Source: an uncultured Saprospiraceae bacterium (GTDB lineage: Bacteria > Bacteroidota > Bacteroidia > Chitinophagales > Saprospiraceae). From it: a DNA stretch of 64,000 nt. A program made the position numbers and the translations under genes. Shown here in pieces: positions 8,942-18,233 of this stretch (the stretch's first letter is position 1; each line of letters opens with the position of its first letter). A model generated the notes under the pieces. That model was given only the letters and a program-made list of their open reading frames with translations, had not been told where the DNA came from and did not search any database. The stretch lies in assembly GCA_937139495.1 (NCBI GenBank), contig CAKZQC010000027.1:186001-250000 (forward strand), given 5' to 3'.

Positions 8942-8982
8942 AAAGCCCTATTTATTGAACAAAATTCAATAAATAGGGCTTT
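8942..8982. terminator. Bidirectional terminator
   Basis: An 18-bp perfect stem (AAAGCCCTATTTATTGAA with its complement) around a 5-nt loop, with A and T tracts on the two sides. It sits between the convergent copper-storage-like gene and the MscS gene. Confidence 0.85.
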
Positions 8983-9001
8983 CTAGTTGGTAAAAAGTAG
9001 T

Positions 9002-10090
9002 TTACTTTTTATCTTTATTTTGACTATCTGCAGGCTTTTGATTTTTCTGTTCTGTTGATTTTTCTTCCGTTCCTGTTTCATTATTCGACTGAAGTCGAAC
9101 ATCTTTAGCCATTTTTCTTTTCACTTCTTCTTCCCATTTTTGAGATTCTGCTACATCGTGTGCATTTTTGACACGCACGGCAGTTGGGAATGGCAAATCA
9201 ATACCAGCTTCGTTCATCGCTTGTTGTGTTTTCAAAATAACTTGTGAGAACGTTTTGACAACGTCTCCTCTATCTGATTTTGTCCACCAACGTACCCGCA
9301 CATTGAGCCAGCTATCTGCTTGATCCCATGGCAATATATCAATTGGTTTATCTTGGTTGATTCCATCAATACCCTCTAGTGTCGTGCGTAGCAATTCTAT
9401 TGCCTTTTCGTAATCTTGGTCGTAGCCTACACCAACATCATATTGCGAACGAATATACTCATTGGAAGTAATTACTCGAAGTGAGTTCGTATAAATTTCG
9501 CTATTCGGTATCACTACCTCTTGACCGTCGTAACGGTAAATAATAGTAGCACGTGTTTCTATTCGATCTACTCGACCTTGTATGCCGTTGACTTCGATTT
9601 CGTCGCCAATCTCAAACGGTTGGCGTGTCAAAATAAGAATACCTGCCATCCAGTTTTGTAGAATATCCTTGAAGGCAAAACCAATAGCCACTGAACTAAT
9701 ACCTAGCCCACCAATTAAGTCTTCAAAAGTCATATTAGGGGATATCGTAGTCAAGGCAACACCTAGCCCCACTAGCATCATTACCCACCAAACAAAGCCA
9801 CCCAATATTTCACCAAAGTTTGCCCTTCCTTGTTTTTTCAAGCCATTCCGAACTAGAGCCGCAACAAGCTTCGCCAAAAAATAGAATATAATAAGCACTA
9901 TAATAGCAATGCCGATTAGAGGCAGCATTTTCCAAGCGGCTTCTAATATATTTGTCACTTTTTTTAGCAACATATCAAAGCTTACATTGACTTCCGTAGC
10001 TTTATCGACTACTCCTGTAGCAGTAGTATCTGGTGCCTGAAAATAGAGCTGTGGTAAAAATTGATAGAAATAGTTAAGAATGGAGTTCAT
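9002..10090 (-). CDS. Small-conductance mechanosensitive channel, MscS family
   Basis: A 362-residue inner-membrane channel that releases solutes on hypo-osmotic shock. Hydrophobic helices occupy about residues 50-75, 90-110 and 125-150. The pore-lining and beta-domain signatures follow: 'IGGLGISSVAIGFAFKDILQNWMAGILI' and 'GDEIEVNGIQGRVDRIETRATIIYRYDG' with 'VVIPNSEIYTN'. The alpha/beta C-terminal domain ends near residue 320, followed by a charged Lys/Glu/Asn tail. Stands alone, leftward. Confidence 0.93.
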   Translation of the reverse strand: MNSILNYFYQFLPQLYFQAPDTTATGVVDKATEVNVSFDMLLKKVTNILEAAWKMLPLIGIAIIVLIIFYFLAKLVAALVRNGLKKQGRANFGEILGGFVWWVMMLVGLGVALTTISPNMTFEDLIGGLGISSVAIGFAFKDILQNWMAGILILTRQPFEIGDEIEVNGIQGRVDRIETRATIIYRYDGQEVVIPNSEIYTNSLRVITSNEYIRSQYDVGVGYDQDYEKAIELLRTTLEGIDGINQDKPIDILPWDQADSWLNVRVRWWTKSDRGDVVKTFSQVILKTQQAMNEAGIDLPFPTAVRVKNAHDVAESQKWEEEVKRKMAKDVRLQSNNETGTEEKSTEQKNQKPADSQNKDKK

Positions 10091-10180
10091 CTATACGTTA
10101 GTTTTTTTATAAAATTATGTTAACAGTATATTAACTACATAATTTTCAAAAAGTTCTGAAACTAAAGCATTTTCAATCTC

Positions 10181-11044
10181 TTACAACTGCTCGGCATCTT
10201 CATGTTTGGGCGTAGGCTTGTAGCCCGCAAACGGTATTTTCAACAAAAACAATGGATTGTTGATGTCTTTTTCGTTCATATACGTATCTACTCCATAGAC
10301 CAACTTGCTATTGTCCACCTCTACATAAGTGCCAAATATTCTATCCCAAAGAGAAAAAATATTGCCGTAGTTAGTATCTGAATACGGCTGACGATAATGA
10401 TGGTGTACTCGGTGCATAGCAGGCGTACAGAACACATAACGCATGACTTTGTCTAGCTTGCCATGAAACGCCATATTGGAATGGCTAAATTGACTCATAA
10501 TAGCCGACATAGATTGATAAATCATAACCAACCAAAAAGGAGCACCCACAATAAACACGGCTGCTGTCGTGAACAAGAAACGCAAAACGCTCTCCCCTGG
10601 GTGGTGTCTATTGGCAGTAGAGGCATCTACATTCATATCGCTGTGATGCACTACATGAAATTGCCACAAAAAAGTAATTTTGTGTTCTACAAAATGCGGC
10701 AACCAAGATCCTAAAAAATCCATTAACAATACACCAATTATGATTCCAGCGATTAATTTGGGGGCGTTGGTTACATCCATCAAGCCTGCCCACTGAACTA
10801 TACCAAACCCGTTATTGGTAGTCCAGCTAGCAGCAAAAAGCAAAATGCCAGCCATTCCTAGATTGACCAGTACTGTTGTCAATGTAAAAAAAACATTGAG
10901 TCCAGTATGGGATACTTTGTTGTACTTGTTCTTGAAAAACGGCAGACCACTTTCGACCATTAAGAAAAAGAACAATCCACCAAACAAAATTAACGAGCGA
11001 TGTGCCTTAGGCATATCCGAAAAATACTCTACAACTGCTTCCAT
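10181..11044 (-). CDS. Sterol desaturase / fatty acid hydroxylase family membrane enzyme
   Basis: A 287-residue protein with about four membrane helices and the di-iron histidine clusters of the superfamily: HFVEH, HVVHHSD with a following NRHHPGE, an isolated 'FSHSNM', and HRVHHH. The 'YSDTNYGNIFSLWDRIFGTYV' block near the C-terminus is very typical of bacterial members. These enzymes hydroxylate or desaturate lipids at the membrane using a non-haem di-iron centre; the substrate is not predictable here. It is 90 bp upstream of the MscS gene on the same strand but separate. Confidence 0.9.
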   Translation of the reverse strand: MEAVVEYFSDMPKAHRSLILFGGLFFFLMVESGLPFFKNKYNKVSHTGLNVFFTLTTVLVNLGMAGILLFAASWTTNNGFGIVQWAGLMDVTNAPKLIAGIIIGVLLMDFLGSWLPHFVEHKITFLWQFHVVHHSDMNVDASTANRHHPGESVLRFLFTTAAVFIVGAPFWLVMIYQSMSAIMSQFSHSNMAFHGKLDKVMRYVFCTPAMHRVHHHYRQPYSDTNYGNIFSLWDRIFGTYVEVDNSKLVYGVDTYMNEKDINNPLFLLKIPFAGYKPTPKHEDAEQL

Positions 11045-11194
11045 GTTTCTATATTAAAGAGGTAATACTATCTCCCAATATACTCAAAAGACGGTCTATA
11101 ATAAAATCTTCTTTCGCTTTTTGTTATCAATTAGCACTGAATATTTACCTTTACTATTCTATACTTTCCTATTCATCACAAACTTGACTGTATT

Positions 11195-12964
11195 TTGAAA
11201 TCCTACTTTACTTCCTTTAGAATATACTTACTGCTAGTCGTAGTTATTGCAGTGACCAATATTTTCTATTACCCTCGCTGGAAACAAGCAGGTACAGAAG
11301 CAACGATTGCTTGGGACATTTCTGGCTATTATATGTACCTACCAGCTATTTTTATTTATCAAGATATTAAGGAATGTAAGTTCCAAGATGATATTATACA
11401 AAAGTATGGCCCTACGCCCGATTTTCAGCAAGCTTTTTTGCACGAAGAATCTGGGAATTATGTGCTAAAATATTCCGCAGGACAAGCCATCCAATTCAGT
11501 CCTTTTTTCTTTGTTGCCCATGCTTGGGCTAGCAATAGCACGGCTTATCCAGCCGATGGTTTTTCCTTTCCTTATCAGTTTATGATTTCGATGGGCAGCC
11601 TGCTCATTGCCTTTCTGGGGCTGTTTTACTTACGTAAATCTTTGTTATTTTACTTTGAAGACAAAGCAGTTGCTTGGACACTTTTGGGGATTGTATTGGG
11701 TAGCAATTACCTAGCTTATTCGGCTATTGGTGGAGCCATGACCCACAATACTTTATTTACCTTATATAGTCTGTTGCTCTATCAGACCATTCAGTTTTAC
11801 CGAAACCCAAACTACGCCAAAGCGATTGCAATCGGGCTATTGGTGGGTTTAGCTGCCTTGACTCGACCAACCGAATTGATTGCACTCTTGATTCCTGTAT
11901 TGTGGGGCGTTGGTGGATTTAGTATCGCAGCTATCAAGCAGCAATTCAATTTCTTATTGACCCACTGGGTCAAAATCGTAGTCGCTATTATTTGCTGTGG
12001 TGCAGTAGGCAGTATTCAGCTTTTTTATTGGAAATATGCCAGTGGACATTGGATCGTTTATTCCTACCAAGAACAAGGATTTAGTTGGCTGCGTCCGCAC
12101 TTGCTCGATGGCTTATTTAGCTACCGAAGTGGCTGGTTGACCTACTCCCCTTTTATGTGGACATCACTGATTGGTTTTGGCTTTTTGTATGCCTACAAAC
12201 GGGCAATTTTTGTACCAACGCTTTTGTTTACCTCCCTATTTATTTACATTGCTTTCGCTTGGGATATCTGGTGGTATGGCGGCTCTATTGGGCAGCGTGT
12301 TATGGTACAATGTTACCCTGTTTTGGCGTTTCCGATGGCAAGCTTCTTTGTGTGGTTCAATCGCTCCAACAGGTACGCAAAAATTATATTTACCCCTATC
12401 TTTTTCTTGCTCTTCTATTTTAGCTTGTGGATAGGACATCAGGCACACAAAGGCGGTCTGTATAAGGCTTCCGAAATGACTAAAGCTTACTTTTGGCGGA
12501 CGCTAGGACGCTACGAAAACAACAGCGAATACCTCAAGCTACTAGACACCAAAGAATTATACATGGGCGAACGAACAGACGTTCAATCACTTCCTATTGA
12601 TAAACCTTATCGCTTTGAGTTGGCAGGAGATAAACATTATGGCGATGTTGCGATACGGGTAGCCATTCCTCCTAATTTTGATTGGGTCAGGGCTTATGCC
12701 GACTTCGATATGCAGCAGCGAGAAGGCAATATTTGGAGCATGACACAGTTTGCTGTTCGATTTAAGCGAGGCGAAGAAACCATCAAAGAACAAATGTTTA
12801 GGGTGCAGCGTCATAGCCTTTACGGCAATGAAAAAAAACGCCTCTATCTCGATACGGCTTACCCTGATGAAGCGTGTACATCTATCGAAATTAGTATCTG
12901 GAACGTCGGAACAATTCCGATTGCCGTCGATAATTTTGCGGTAGAAGTGTTTCGAGAAGATTAA
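11195..12964 (+). CDS. Polytopic membrane protein, GT39/ArnT-like
   Basis: A 589-residue protein with about ten membrane helices in its first 430 residues and a soluble beta-rich C-terminal domain of about 150 residues. An acidic residue after the first helix ('TIAWDISGYYMYLPAIF') and the 'ALTRPTELIALLIPVLWG' loop fit the dolichol-mannosyltransferase-like (GT-C) fold, which uses lipid-linked sugars on the outer face. The best start is TTG at 11195, because it precedes the first helix; no in-frame ATG lies near it. Donor and acceptor are unknown. Confidence 0.68.
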   Translation: MKSYFTSFRIYLLLVVVIAVTNIFYYPRWKQAGTEATIAWDISGYYMYLPAIFIYQDIKECKFQDDIIQKYGPTPDFQQAFLHEESGNYVLKYSAGQAIQFSPFFFVAHAWASNSTAYPADGFSFPYQFMISMGSLLIAFLGLFYLRKSLLFYFEDKAVAWTLLGIVLGSNYLAYSAIGGAMTHNTLFTLYSLLLYQTIQFYRNPNYAKAIAIGLLVGLAALTRPTELIALLIPVLWGVGGFSIAAIKQQFNFLLTHWVKIVVAIICCGAVGSIQLFYWKYASGHWIVYSYQEQGFSWLRPHLLDGLFSYRSGWLTYSPFMWTSLIGFGFLYAYKRAIFVPTLLFTSLFIYIAFAWDIWWYGGSIGQRVMVQCYPVLAFPMASFFVWFNRSNRYAKIIFTPIFFLLFYFSLWIGHQAHKGGLYKASEMTKAYFWRTLGRYENNSEYLKLLDTKELYMGERTDVQSLPIDKPYRFELAGDKHYGDVAIRVAIPPNFDWVRAYADFDMQQREGNIWSMTQFAVRFKRGEETIKEQMFRVQRHSLYGNEKKRLYLDTAYPDEACTSIEISIWNVGTIPIAVDNFAVEVFRED

Positions 12965-12970
12965 ACAAAA

Positions 12971-13004
12971 AATAGCCTACTAGAAATACATCTAGTAGGC
13001 TATT
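12971..13004. terminator. Bidirectional terminator
   Basis: A 14-bp perfect stem (AATAGCCTACTAGA) with a 6-nt loop between the convergent membrane-protein gene and the hydroxybutyryl-CoA dehydrogenase gene. Confidence 0.82.
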
Positions 13005-13033
13005 CTTATATAGAATGCGAATATTTTTCGCTC

Positions 13034-13921
13034 TTATTTGAACATTGTGGAAACGGTTGTTTCTTTGCTACCTGTGGTATATTTATAAAATCCTTCGCCA
13101 GATTTTCTACCCAAATAACCTGCCGTTACCATATTGACCAACAGTGGACAAGGGGCATATTTAGGATTGCCAAAACCATCATGCAATACTTTCATAATAG
13201 ACAAACAAACATCTAAGCCGATAAAATCCGCCAACTGTAAGGGTCCCATTGGGTGTGCCATTCCGAGTTTCATTACGGTATCAATTTCCTCTACACCAGC
13301 TACACTTTCGTACAATGAATAAATCGCTTCATTGATCATCGGCATCAAGATTCTATTGGCAATAAATCCAGGGTAATCGTTCACTTCTGTCGGAACTTTG
13401 CCCAATTTTTTGGAAAGTTCCATGATAGTTTTTGTTACTTCGTCAGAAGTTGCATAACCACGGATTACCTCTACCAATTTCATAACAGGTACAGGGTTCA
13501 TGAAGTGCATACCGATTACTTTGTCAGGACGATTGGTCACAGACGCTATTTTGGTAATAGAAATAGAAGAAGTGTTGGTTGCCAAAATGGTATTTTTGCC
13601 CGCCACATCGCTAATTTGCTTGAATATTTTTAGTTTCAAGTCTATATTTTCGGTTGCGGCTTCTACAATCAAGTCAGCATGTGGTGCCACGGCTGCCAAA
13701 TCGGTAAACGTTTCTAGGTTAGCCAGAGTATTCACCTTGTCCTGCTCACTAATTTTTTCTTTGCTCACCATTCTATCCAAGTTCTTGGTGATGGTCGCTA
13801 CGGCACGCTCTAGTGCTTCTTTAGAAATATCTACTAACGATACTTTATAATCTTTCATAGCAAAGACATGTGCAATACCATTACCCATTGTTCCTGCTCC
13901 GATTACTACAATATTTTTCAT
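13034..13921 (-). CDS. hbd: 3-hydroxybutyryl-CoA dehydrogenase
   Basis: A 295-residue cytosolic enzyme interconverting acetoacetyl-CoA and 3-hydroxybutyryl-CoA with NAD(P). The Rossmann motif GAGTMGNG is at residues 8-15. The catalytic His lies in 'GMHFMNPVPVMKLVEVI', followed by 'YPGFIANRILMPMINEA' and the 'GMAHPMGPLQLADFIGLD' block of the C-terminal helical domain. The length is normal for the short, single-function form (PaaH/Hbd) rather than a FadB fusion. Possible roles are fatty acid or aromatic degradation, or supply of C4 units. It stands alone. Confidence 0.93.
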   Translation of the reverse strand: MKNIVVIGAGTMGNGIAHVFAMKDYKVSLVDISKEALERAVATITKNLDRMVSKEKISEQDKVNTLANLETFTDLAAVAPHADLIVEAATENIDLKLKIFKQISDVAGKNTILATNTSSISITKIASVTNRPDKVIGMHFMNPVPVMKLVEVIRGYATSDEVTKTIMELSKKLGKVPTEVNDYPGFIANRILMPMINEAIYSLYESVAGVEEIDTVMKLGMAHPMGPLQLADFIGLDVCLSIMKVLHDGFGNPKYAPCPLLVNMVTAGYLGRKSGEGFYKYTTGSKETTVSTMFK

Positions 13922-14138
13922 ACTATTTTGTTTTTTGTGTGTTTTTTGTGCGAATAAGCTACTGCAAAATAAGTCTATATCTATAGAATATCTAAAAATT
14001 AGAAAAGTTCTTTACTTTTGTATCTTTCTTGGCAACATTTTGTGCCATAAATTCATTTTAATAAATGACAATTTCATCTCAAAAATTGTCTATCATCTCA
14101 CACATTCAATCATTAACACCAACCTTACCATTTCAGTT

Positions 14139-15065
14139 ATGTTTATTATACAGACACAAGAACTTGCTACCCAGCAATATATTACGATACAGAATAAAAA
14201 AACGAACTGTTTGGCAAAAATTTGCTTGACAAGTGGCGGTAGCTTACAGCAACTTTATTGGCATGGAACGCCCGTAATTAACAACCTCCAAGGAGAAGGC
14301 GACCAAACCAGCTGGCTCAACAGCTCTGGTGGTGCTATTTTGTTTCCTTTTGTCAATCGTATTGCCGAAGGCAAATACAGCTATAACGGTACGCTGTATG
14401 ACTTGTATTGCAACGAAAAAGATAAAAAAAATGCGATTCATGGGCTGGTATTTGACCGCCCCTTTGAGCTAACTTCGCAAAGTGCCGACGCAGAAATGGC
14501 GCAAGTAGTCTTGCGTTATGAGCATTATTTATCCGAAGGTTTTCCGTTTCCTTTTCGCATCGAACTGACTTATACCATTACTTCCGATGATTTGCTCCTC
14601 GAAGTAGCCATCAACAATACAGGAAGCGACACCTTCCCGTTCAGCTTAGGCTGGCACCCTTACTTTTGTAGCAGCGACTTGGAAGAAAGTTGTATTCAGG
14701 TCGAAGTCAACAAACGTGTCAAGGTCGATACCAAAATGATTCCGACAGAAGTATTGCCTTTTGAGCTCGATGGTCCTATTTGGCTGGAGCAAGATTTGGA
14801 GCTGGACGATGCCTTTGAGTTGACCGACAACAAAATTGATTTCCATACGCCCGATTATAGTTTGGCAATAGAGAGCATTGGCAGTACGCCACCGAATTAC
14901 GTTCAGATTTATACGCCAAGTCACCACAAAAGTGTAGCGATTGAACCAATGACCGCTATTGCCGATAGCTTTAATAACAAAATTGGATTGCGAGAACTAG
15001 AAGCCGAAGAGTCTTTTGGTCTTATTTGGAAATTGAGTTATGATGCTGCTGCGTCAGAGGAATAA
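14139..15065 (+). CDS. Aldose 1-epimerase family protein
   Basis: A 308-residue beta-supersandwich enzyme of the galactose mutarotase family, which equilibrates sugar anomers. The catalytic His is in 'LGWHPYF' and the catalytic Glu in 'SVAIEPMTA'. 'VNRIAEGKYSYNG', 'NAIHGLVFDRPF' and 'YTPSHHKSVAIEP' are family blocks. ATG 14139 is preferred because it starts just before the conserved domain; the longer in-frame extension is AT-rich non-conserved sequence. A TACTTTTG -7-like box at 14013 could start the message, although its -33 box is poor. Confidence 0.85.
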   Translation: MFIIQTQELATQQYITIQNKKTNCLAKICLTSGGSLQQLYWHGTPVINNLQGEGDQTSWLNSSGGAILFPFVNRIAEGKYSYNGTLYDLYCNEKDKKNAIHGLVFDRPFELTSQSADAEMAQVVLRYEHYLSEGFPFPFRIELTYTITSDDLLLEVAINNTGSDTFPFSLGWHPYFCSSDLEESCIQVEVNKRVKVDTKMIPTEVLPFELDGPIWLEQDLELDDAFELTDNKIDFHTPDYSLAIESIGSTPPNYVQIYTPSHHKSVAIEPMTAIADSFNNKIGLRELEAEESFGLIWKLSYDAAASEE

Positions 15066-15139
15066 ATTATTAGCAATTAGACTCTTAAACTTTAGACCAT
15101 AAGGTTTCAATGTTTAAGCGCCCCCTAAAATGACTTTTT

Positions 15140-15658
15140 ATGAAGTATATTTGCTTTGGTCTTAGAGACGAAGAACATCAATACCAAAACTCTCCTAATT
15201 TCCATACTGAATTACCTTTTGGTGAACAAAAAGGAGAATTAATAGATCATCTGATTGAATCAGATTTGAAGAAAACAGTTTGGTTTGCAAGCTCGGAAGA
15301 CTACTCTCAAAAAGTTTGTTTTAGTGAAAGTGCTTTAGAGAAAATAAAAAAAACTCTATCAAAACTTATAACTATAAGTAACAGCTCTGTACACAGAGAA
15401 ATATTTGCACAAGTAAGTGAGGAAGATTTAAATAGAACTCTAAGTAAAAGGATCCCGAAGGACTATCAACATGAGCCATTTTTTGAAAATTGGATTATGA
15501 CTCAACCCAAAGACTTACAAAAAATTTATCGCCAATACAGAAAAATTGGTCCTTCCAGAATTAAATTCTTGGATGAAGAATTTACTCAAGTAATCCCTTT
15601 ACAAAAAGACAGATTGAGTTTATTTTATGCTCAAGAGAATCATCAAAACATAACATAA
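15140..15658 (+). CDS. Hypothetical protein
   Basis: A 172-residue soluble protein, with no signal peptide or membrane segment, and no motif that I recognise. It is rich in Lys, Glu and Ser and more AT-rich than its neighbours. A 'YICFGLRDEEHQYQNS' start and a 'YRQYRKIGPSRIKFLDEEF' C-terminal block are its most distinctive stretches. It ends 3 bp before the DUF5713 gene, so the two are probably co-expressed. Confidence 0.6.
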   Translation: MKYICFGLRDEEHQYQNSPNFHTELPFGEQKGELIDHLIESDLKKTVWFASSEDYSQKVCFSESALEKIKKTLSKLITISNSSVHREIFAQVSEEDLNRTLSKRIPKDYQHEPFFENWIMTQPKDLQKIYRQYRKIGPSRIKFLDEEFTQVIPLQKDRLSLFYAQENHQNIT

Positions 15659-15661
15659 GTC

Positions 15662-16009
15662 ATGGAACAACATACCTTGCATAACAGCATTATCAAAAAA
15701 TACAATTTCTTGAAAGAGATGTATCAAGACAATTATTTCCCCAATGATTTGGTTGATAAAGGCAAAGTAATTTTGCTGCAATTGTGCCAACAAATAGAAC
15801 TACAAGAGCCAAAAGAATTGAGTGCTTTTTATGCACTTACGCATGCTGCTACCGAGCAATTCAATGACTTGGAAGAAGAATTTGGTGCCGCTGGAAGCGA
15901 AATAGAAACAGCTGCTCGGGAAGCAATTGCCTTGGATTTCAATATGATTGCTTTGGCTTATGGTTATGAAGCAGATATTGAAGAAATGATTGCTCCAAGA
16001 GAGTGGTAA
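15662..16009 (+). CDS. DUF5713 family protein
   Basis: A 115-residue all-helical acidic protein. The block 'YNFLKEMYQDNYFPNDLVDKGKVILLQLCQQIE' near the N-terminus is what I associate with DUF5713, a family without known function. The C-terminal part ('EFGAAGSEIETAAREAIALDFNMIALAYGY') is also typical. It follows the 15140 gene by 3 bp. Cytosolic, with no catalytic motif visible. Confidence 0.75.
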   Translation: MEQHTLHNSIIKKYNFLKEMYQDNYFPNDLVDKGKVILLQLCQQIELQEPKELSAFYALTHAATEQFNDLEEEFGAAGSEIETAAREAIALDFNMIALAYGYEADIEEMIAPREW

Positions 16010-16104
16010 GCTAACTTATTTTGCTACAATCTATTGCTCAAAGAACCTATTTTGTGCTATGATTTTAGTACTTTGTGGCATTCATTCACTATCAAAAAAA
16101 GTAC

Positions 16105-17484
16105 ATGAAAAAGATACTCATCATAGGAGCAGGACGCTCTGCTAGTTCACTTATTAGTTATTTGTTGGAGCATAGCCAAACCCACGATTGGCAAATAACG
16201 GTAGCGGATATGACGCTAGAACTGGCTCAAAAACGCATAAAAGGATACGACCAAGCCAAAGCAATTAGTTTCAATGCCTTGGACGAGTCAGAACGCCTGC
16301 CACACTTGGAGGCAGCTGACTTTGTAGTCTCTATGTTGCCTGCTCATTTTCATATTCATGTGGCTAAAGATTGCTTAAAATTAGGCAAAAGCCTAGCGAC
16401 AGCTTCTTATGTTTCGCCCGAACTTAAAGAACTAGACGAAGAAGTAAAAGCGAAGGGGTTAATTTTCTTGAATGAAATTGGTCTTGATCCTGGTATAGAC
16501 CATATGTCTGCCATGCAGATGATCAATAAAATACGTGATAAAGGAGCAGAAATCAAAGCCTTTTATTCTTATGCAGGCGGCTTAGTTGCTCCAGAGAGCG
16601 ACAATAACCCATGGCATTACAAGTTTACTTGGAACCCTCGCAATGTGGTACTAGCAGGACAAGGAGTAGCCAAATATCTCTATGAAGATAGATATCGACA
16701 CGTGCCTTATCATCAGCTTTTTTCCACTTCCGACTTGGTCTATATCCCGAGTATGGGCTGGTATGATGCCTATCCTAATCGCACATCTCTCAAGTACAAA
16801 GATTCTTATGGATTAGATGACATTCCGACTATTATGCGCGGAACGTTGCGCCACAAAGGATTCTGCAAGGCATGGGATTTATTGGTACAATTGGGCTTGA
16901 CCGACGACAGTTACAAGATGGAATATGCCGATGATTTGACTTATCGTCAATGGTTGCGTAGCCACTTGCCACACAACTTGGAGCGAGACAACAACGGTAA
17001 TATTCGTTCGCAATTAGCGGCTTTCTTCTTTTTGAATGCTGCCGATGAAGCACTCGACAAACTACAATGGTTGGGCTTGTTTTCAGATAAAAAAATACCT
17101 CTAGACAACGCCTCTCCTGCCGAGATACTACAACATGTATTGGAGCAAAAATGGAATTTGGAGCCAGAGGATAAGGACATGATTATCATGCAGCATGAAG
17201 TCGAATATATCCTAAATGGCAAAAAGAAAAGACATATTTCGACGCTTGTTAACTATGGCGAAAATAGCGACAAAACAGCTATGGCTCGTTTAGTGGGTTT
17301 GCCTTTGGCTATTGGTGTCAAACATATATTACTAGGCAATATCAAATCCACAGGCGTAGTGATTCCGATTGAAGCCAATATTTATGAGCCCGTTATGAAA
17401 GAACTTGCCGAGTATGGCGTAGGGTTTGAAGAAGTCGATATTGAATTGGAATCGTTCAATCAATATTTTGATCAAACACTTTAA
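16105..17484 (+). CDS. Saccharopine dehydrogenase (glutamate-forming type)
   Basis: A 459-residue NAD(P)-dependent enzyme of the saccharopine pathway of lysine breakdown. ATG 16105 starts directly at the Rossmann motif (KKILIIGAGRSASSL); a 10-residue longer start is possible but not conserved-looking. 'VVSMLPAHFHIHVAKDCL', 'FLNEIGLDPGIDHMSAMQMI' and 'FYSYAGGLVAPESDNNPWHYKFTWNP' are strong family signatures. The length fits the stand-alone saccharopine reductase rather than the fused eukaryotic LKR/SDH. It ends at a terminator and forms a single-gene unit. Confidence 0.9.
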   Translation: MKKILIIGAGRSASSLISYLLEHSQTHDWQITVADMTLELAQKRIKGYDQAKAISFNALDESERLPHLEAADFVVSMLPAHFHIHVAKDCLKLGKSLATASYVSPELKELDEEVKAKGLIFLNEIGLDPGIDHMSAMQMINKIRDKGAEIKAFYSYAGGLVAPESDNNPWHYKFTWNPRNVVLAGQGVAKYLYEDRYRHVPYHQLFSTSDLVYIPSMGWYDAYPNRTSLKYKDSYGLDDIPTIMRGTLRHKGFCKAWDLLVQLGLTDDSYKMEYADDLTYRQWLRSHLPHNLERDNNGNIRSQLAAFFFLNAADEALDKLQWLGLFSDKKIPLDNASPAEILQHVLEQKWNLEPEDKDMIIMQHEVEYILNGKKKRHISTLVNYGENSDKTAMARLVGLPLAIGVKHILLGNIKSTGVVIPIEANIYEPVMKELAEYGVGFEEVDIELESFNQYFDQTL

Positions 17485-17493
17485 GTAGTACGA

Positions 17494-17540
17494 AAACGAC
17501 CTTTAGCAATTTTTATTTACAAGGCTGCTAAAGGTCGTTT
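17494..17540 (+). terminator. Terminator of the saccharopine dehydrogenase gene
   Basis: A 15-bp perfect stem (AAACGACCTTTAGCA with its complement) with a 17-nt AT-rich loop, starting 9 bp past the stop codon. Confidence 0.7.
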
Positions 17541-17564
17541 CCTTCTCTAATAATTCAACTAAAA

Positions 17565-18233
17565 ATGAAACACTTAATTGCACCTTCTATATTGGCAGCT
17601 AATTTTGCCAATTTGAGCCAAGATATACAATTATTGCACGAAAGTGACGCCGACTGGATACACGTGGACGTGATGGACGGACAGTTTGTCCCGAATATCT
17701 CCTTTGGATTTCCTGTACTCAAGGCAATCAAGCCATTGACCGACAAAATCATGGATGTGCATTTGATGATAGAACGCCCCGAACAATTTATTGAGCAATT
17801 TGCGGAAGCTGGAGCGGATATTATTACGGTTCATTATGAAGCAACCAACCACTTGCACCGTGTGTTGCAACAAATAAAAGCAACAGGAGCGAAAGCAGGT
17901 GTTGCCCTCAATCCTCATACTAGTGTCAAACTATTGTCCGACGTATTGGAGGATATTGATTTGGTATGTTTAATGTCTGTTAATCCAGGGTTTGGCGGAC
18001 AAAAATTTATATACAACACGCTCAAAAAAGTGCGTGACTTGAAAGAAGAAATTACGACTAGAAATCTAGCTACCAAAATAGAAATTGATGGTGGTGTTGG
18101 TATGCAAAATGCAGAGGTATTGCTACAAGCTGGAGCCGATGTATTGGTGGCCGGTTCGGCTATATTCAAAGCCGACAACCCTAAGGATATGATTAGTCGA
18201 TTGAAAAACATAGGAATAGAAAAAATATTGTAA
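17565..18233 (+). CDS. rpe: Ribulose-phosphate 3-epimerase
   Basis: A 222-residue TIM-barrel enzyme of the pentose phosphate pathway, interconverting ribulose 5-phosphate and xylulose 5-phosphate. 'APSILAANFANL', the metal-binding 'HVDVMDGQFVPN', 'DVHLMIERPE', 'SVNPGFGGQKF' and 'EIDGGVGMQNA' cover the active site completely. Its TAA stop overlaps the ATG of fmt by one base (TAATG), so the two are translationally coupled. Confidence 0.97.
   Translation: MKHLIAPSILAANFANLSQDIQLLHESDADWIHVDVMDGQFVPNISFGFPVLKAIKPLTDKIMDVHLMIERPEQFIEQFAEAGADIITVHYEATNHLHRVLQQIKATGAKAGVALNPHTSVKLLSDVLEDIDLVCLMSVNPGFGGQKFIYNTLKKVRDLKEEITTRNLATKIEIDGGVGMQNAEVLLQAGADVLVAGSAIFKADNPKDMISRLKNIGIEKIL

Noticed and set aside
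13935..14138. N-terminal extension of the aldose epimerase
   Set aside because: The extra 68 residues are AT-rich, look non-coding, contain the probable promoter, and precede the conserved domain.
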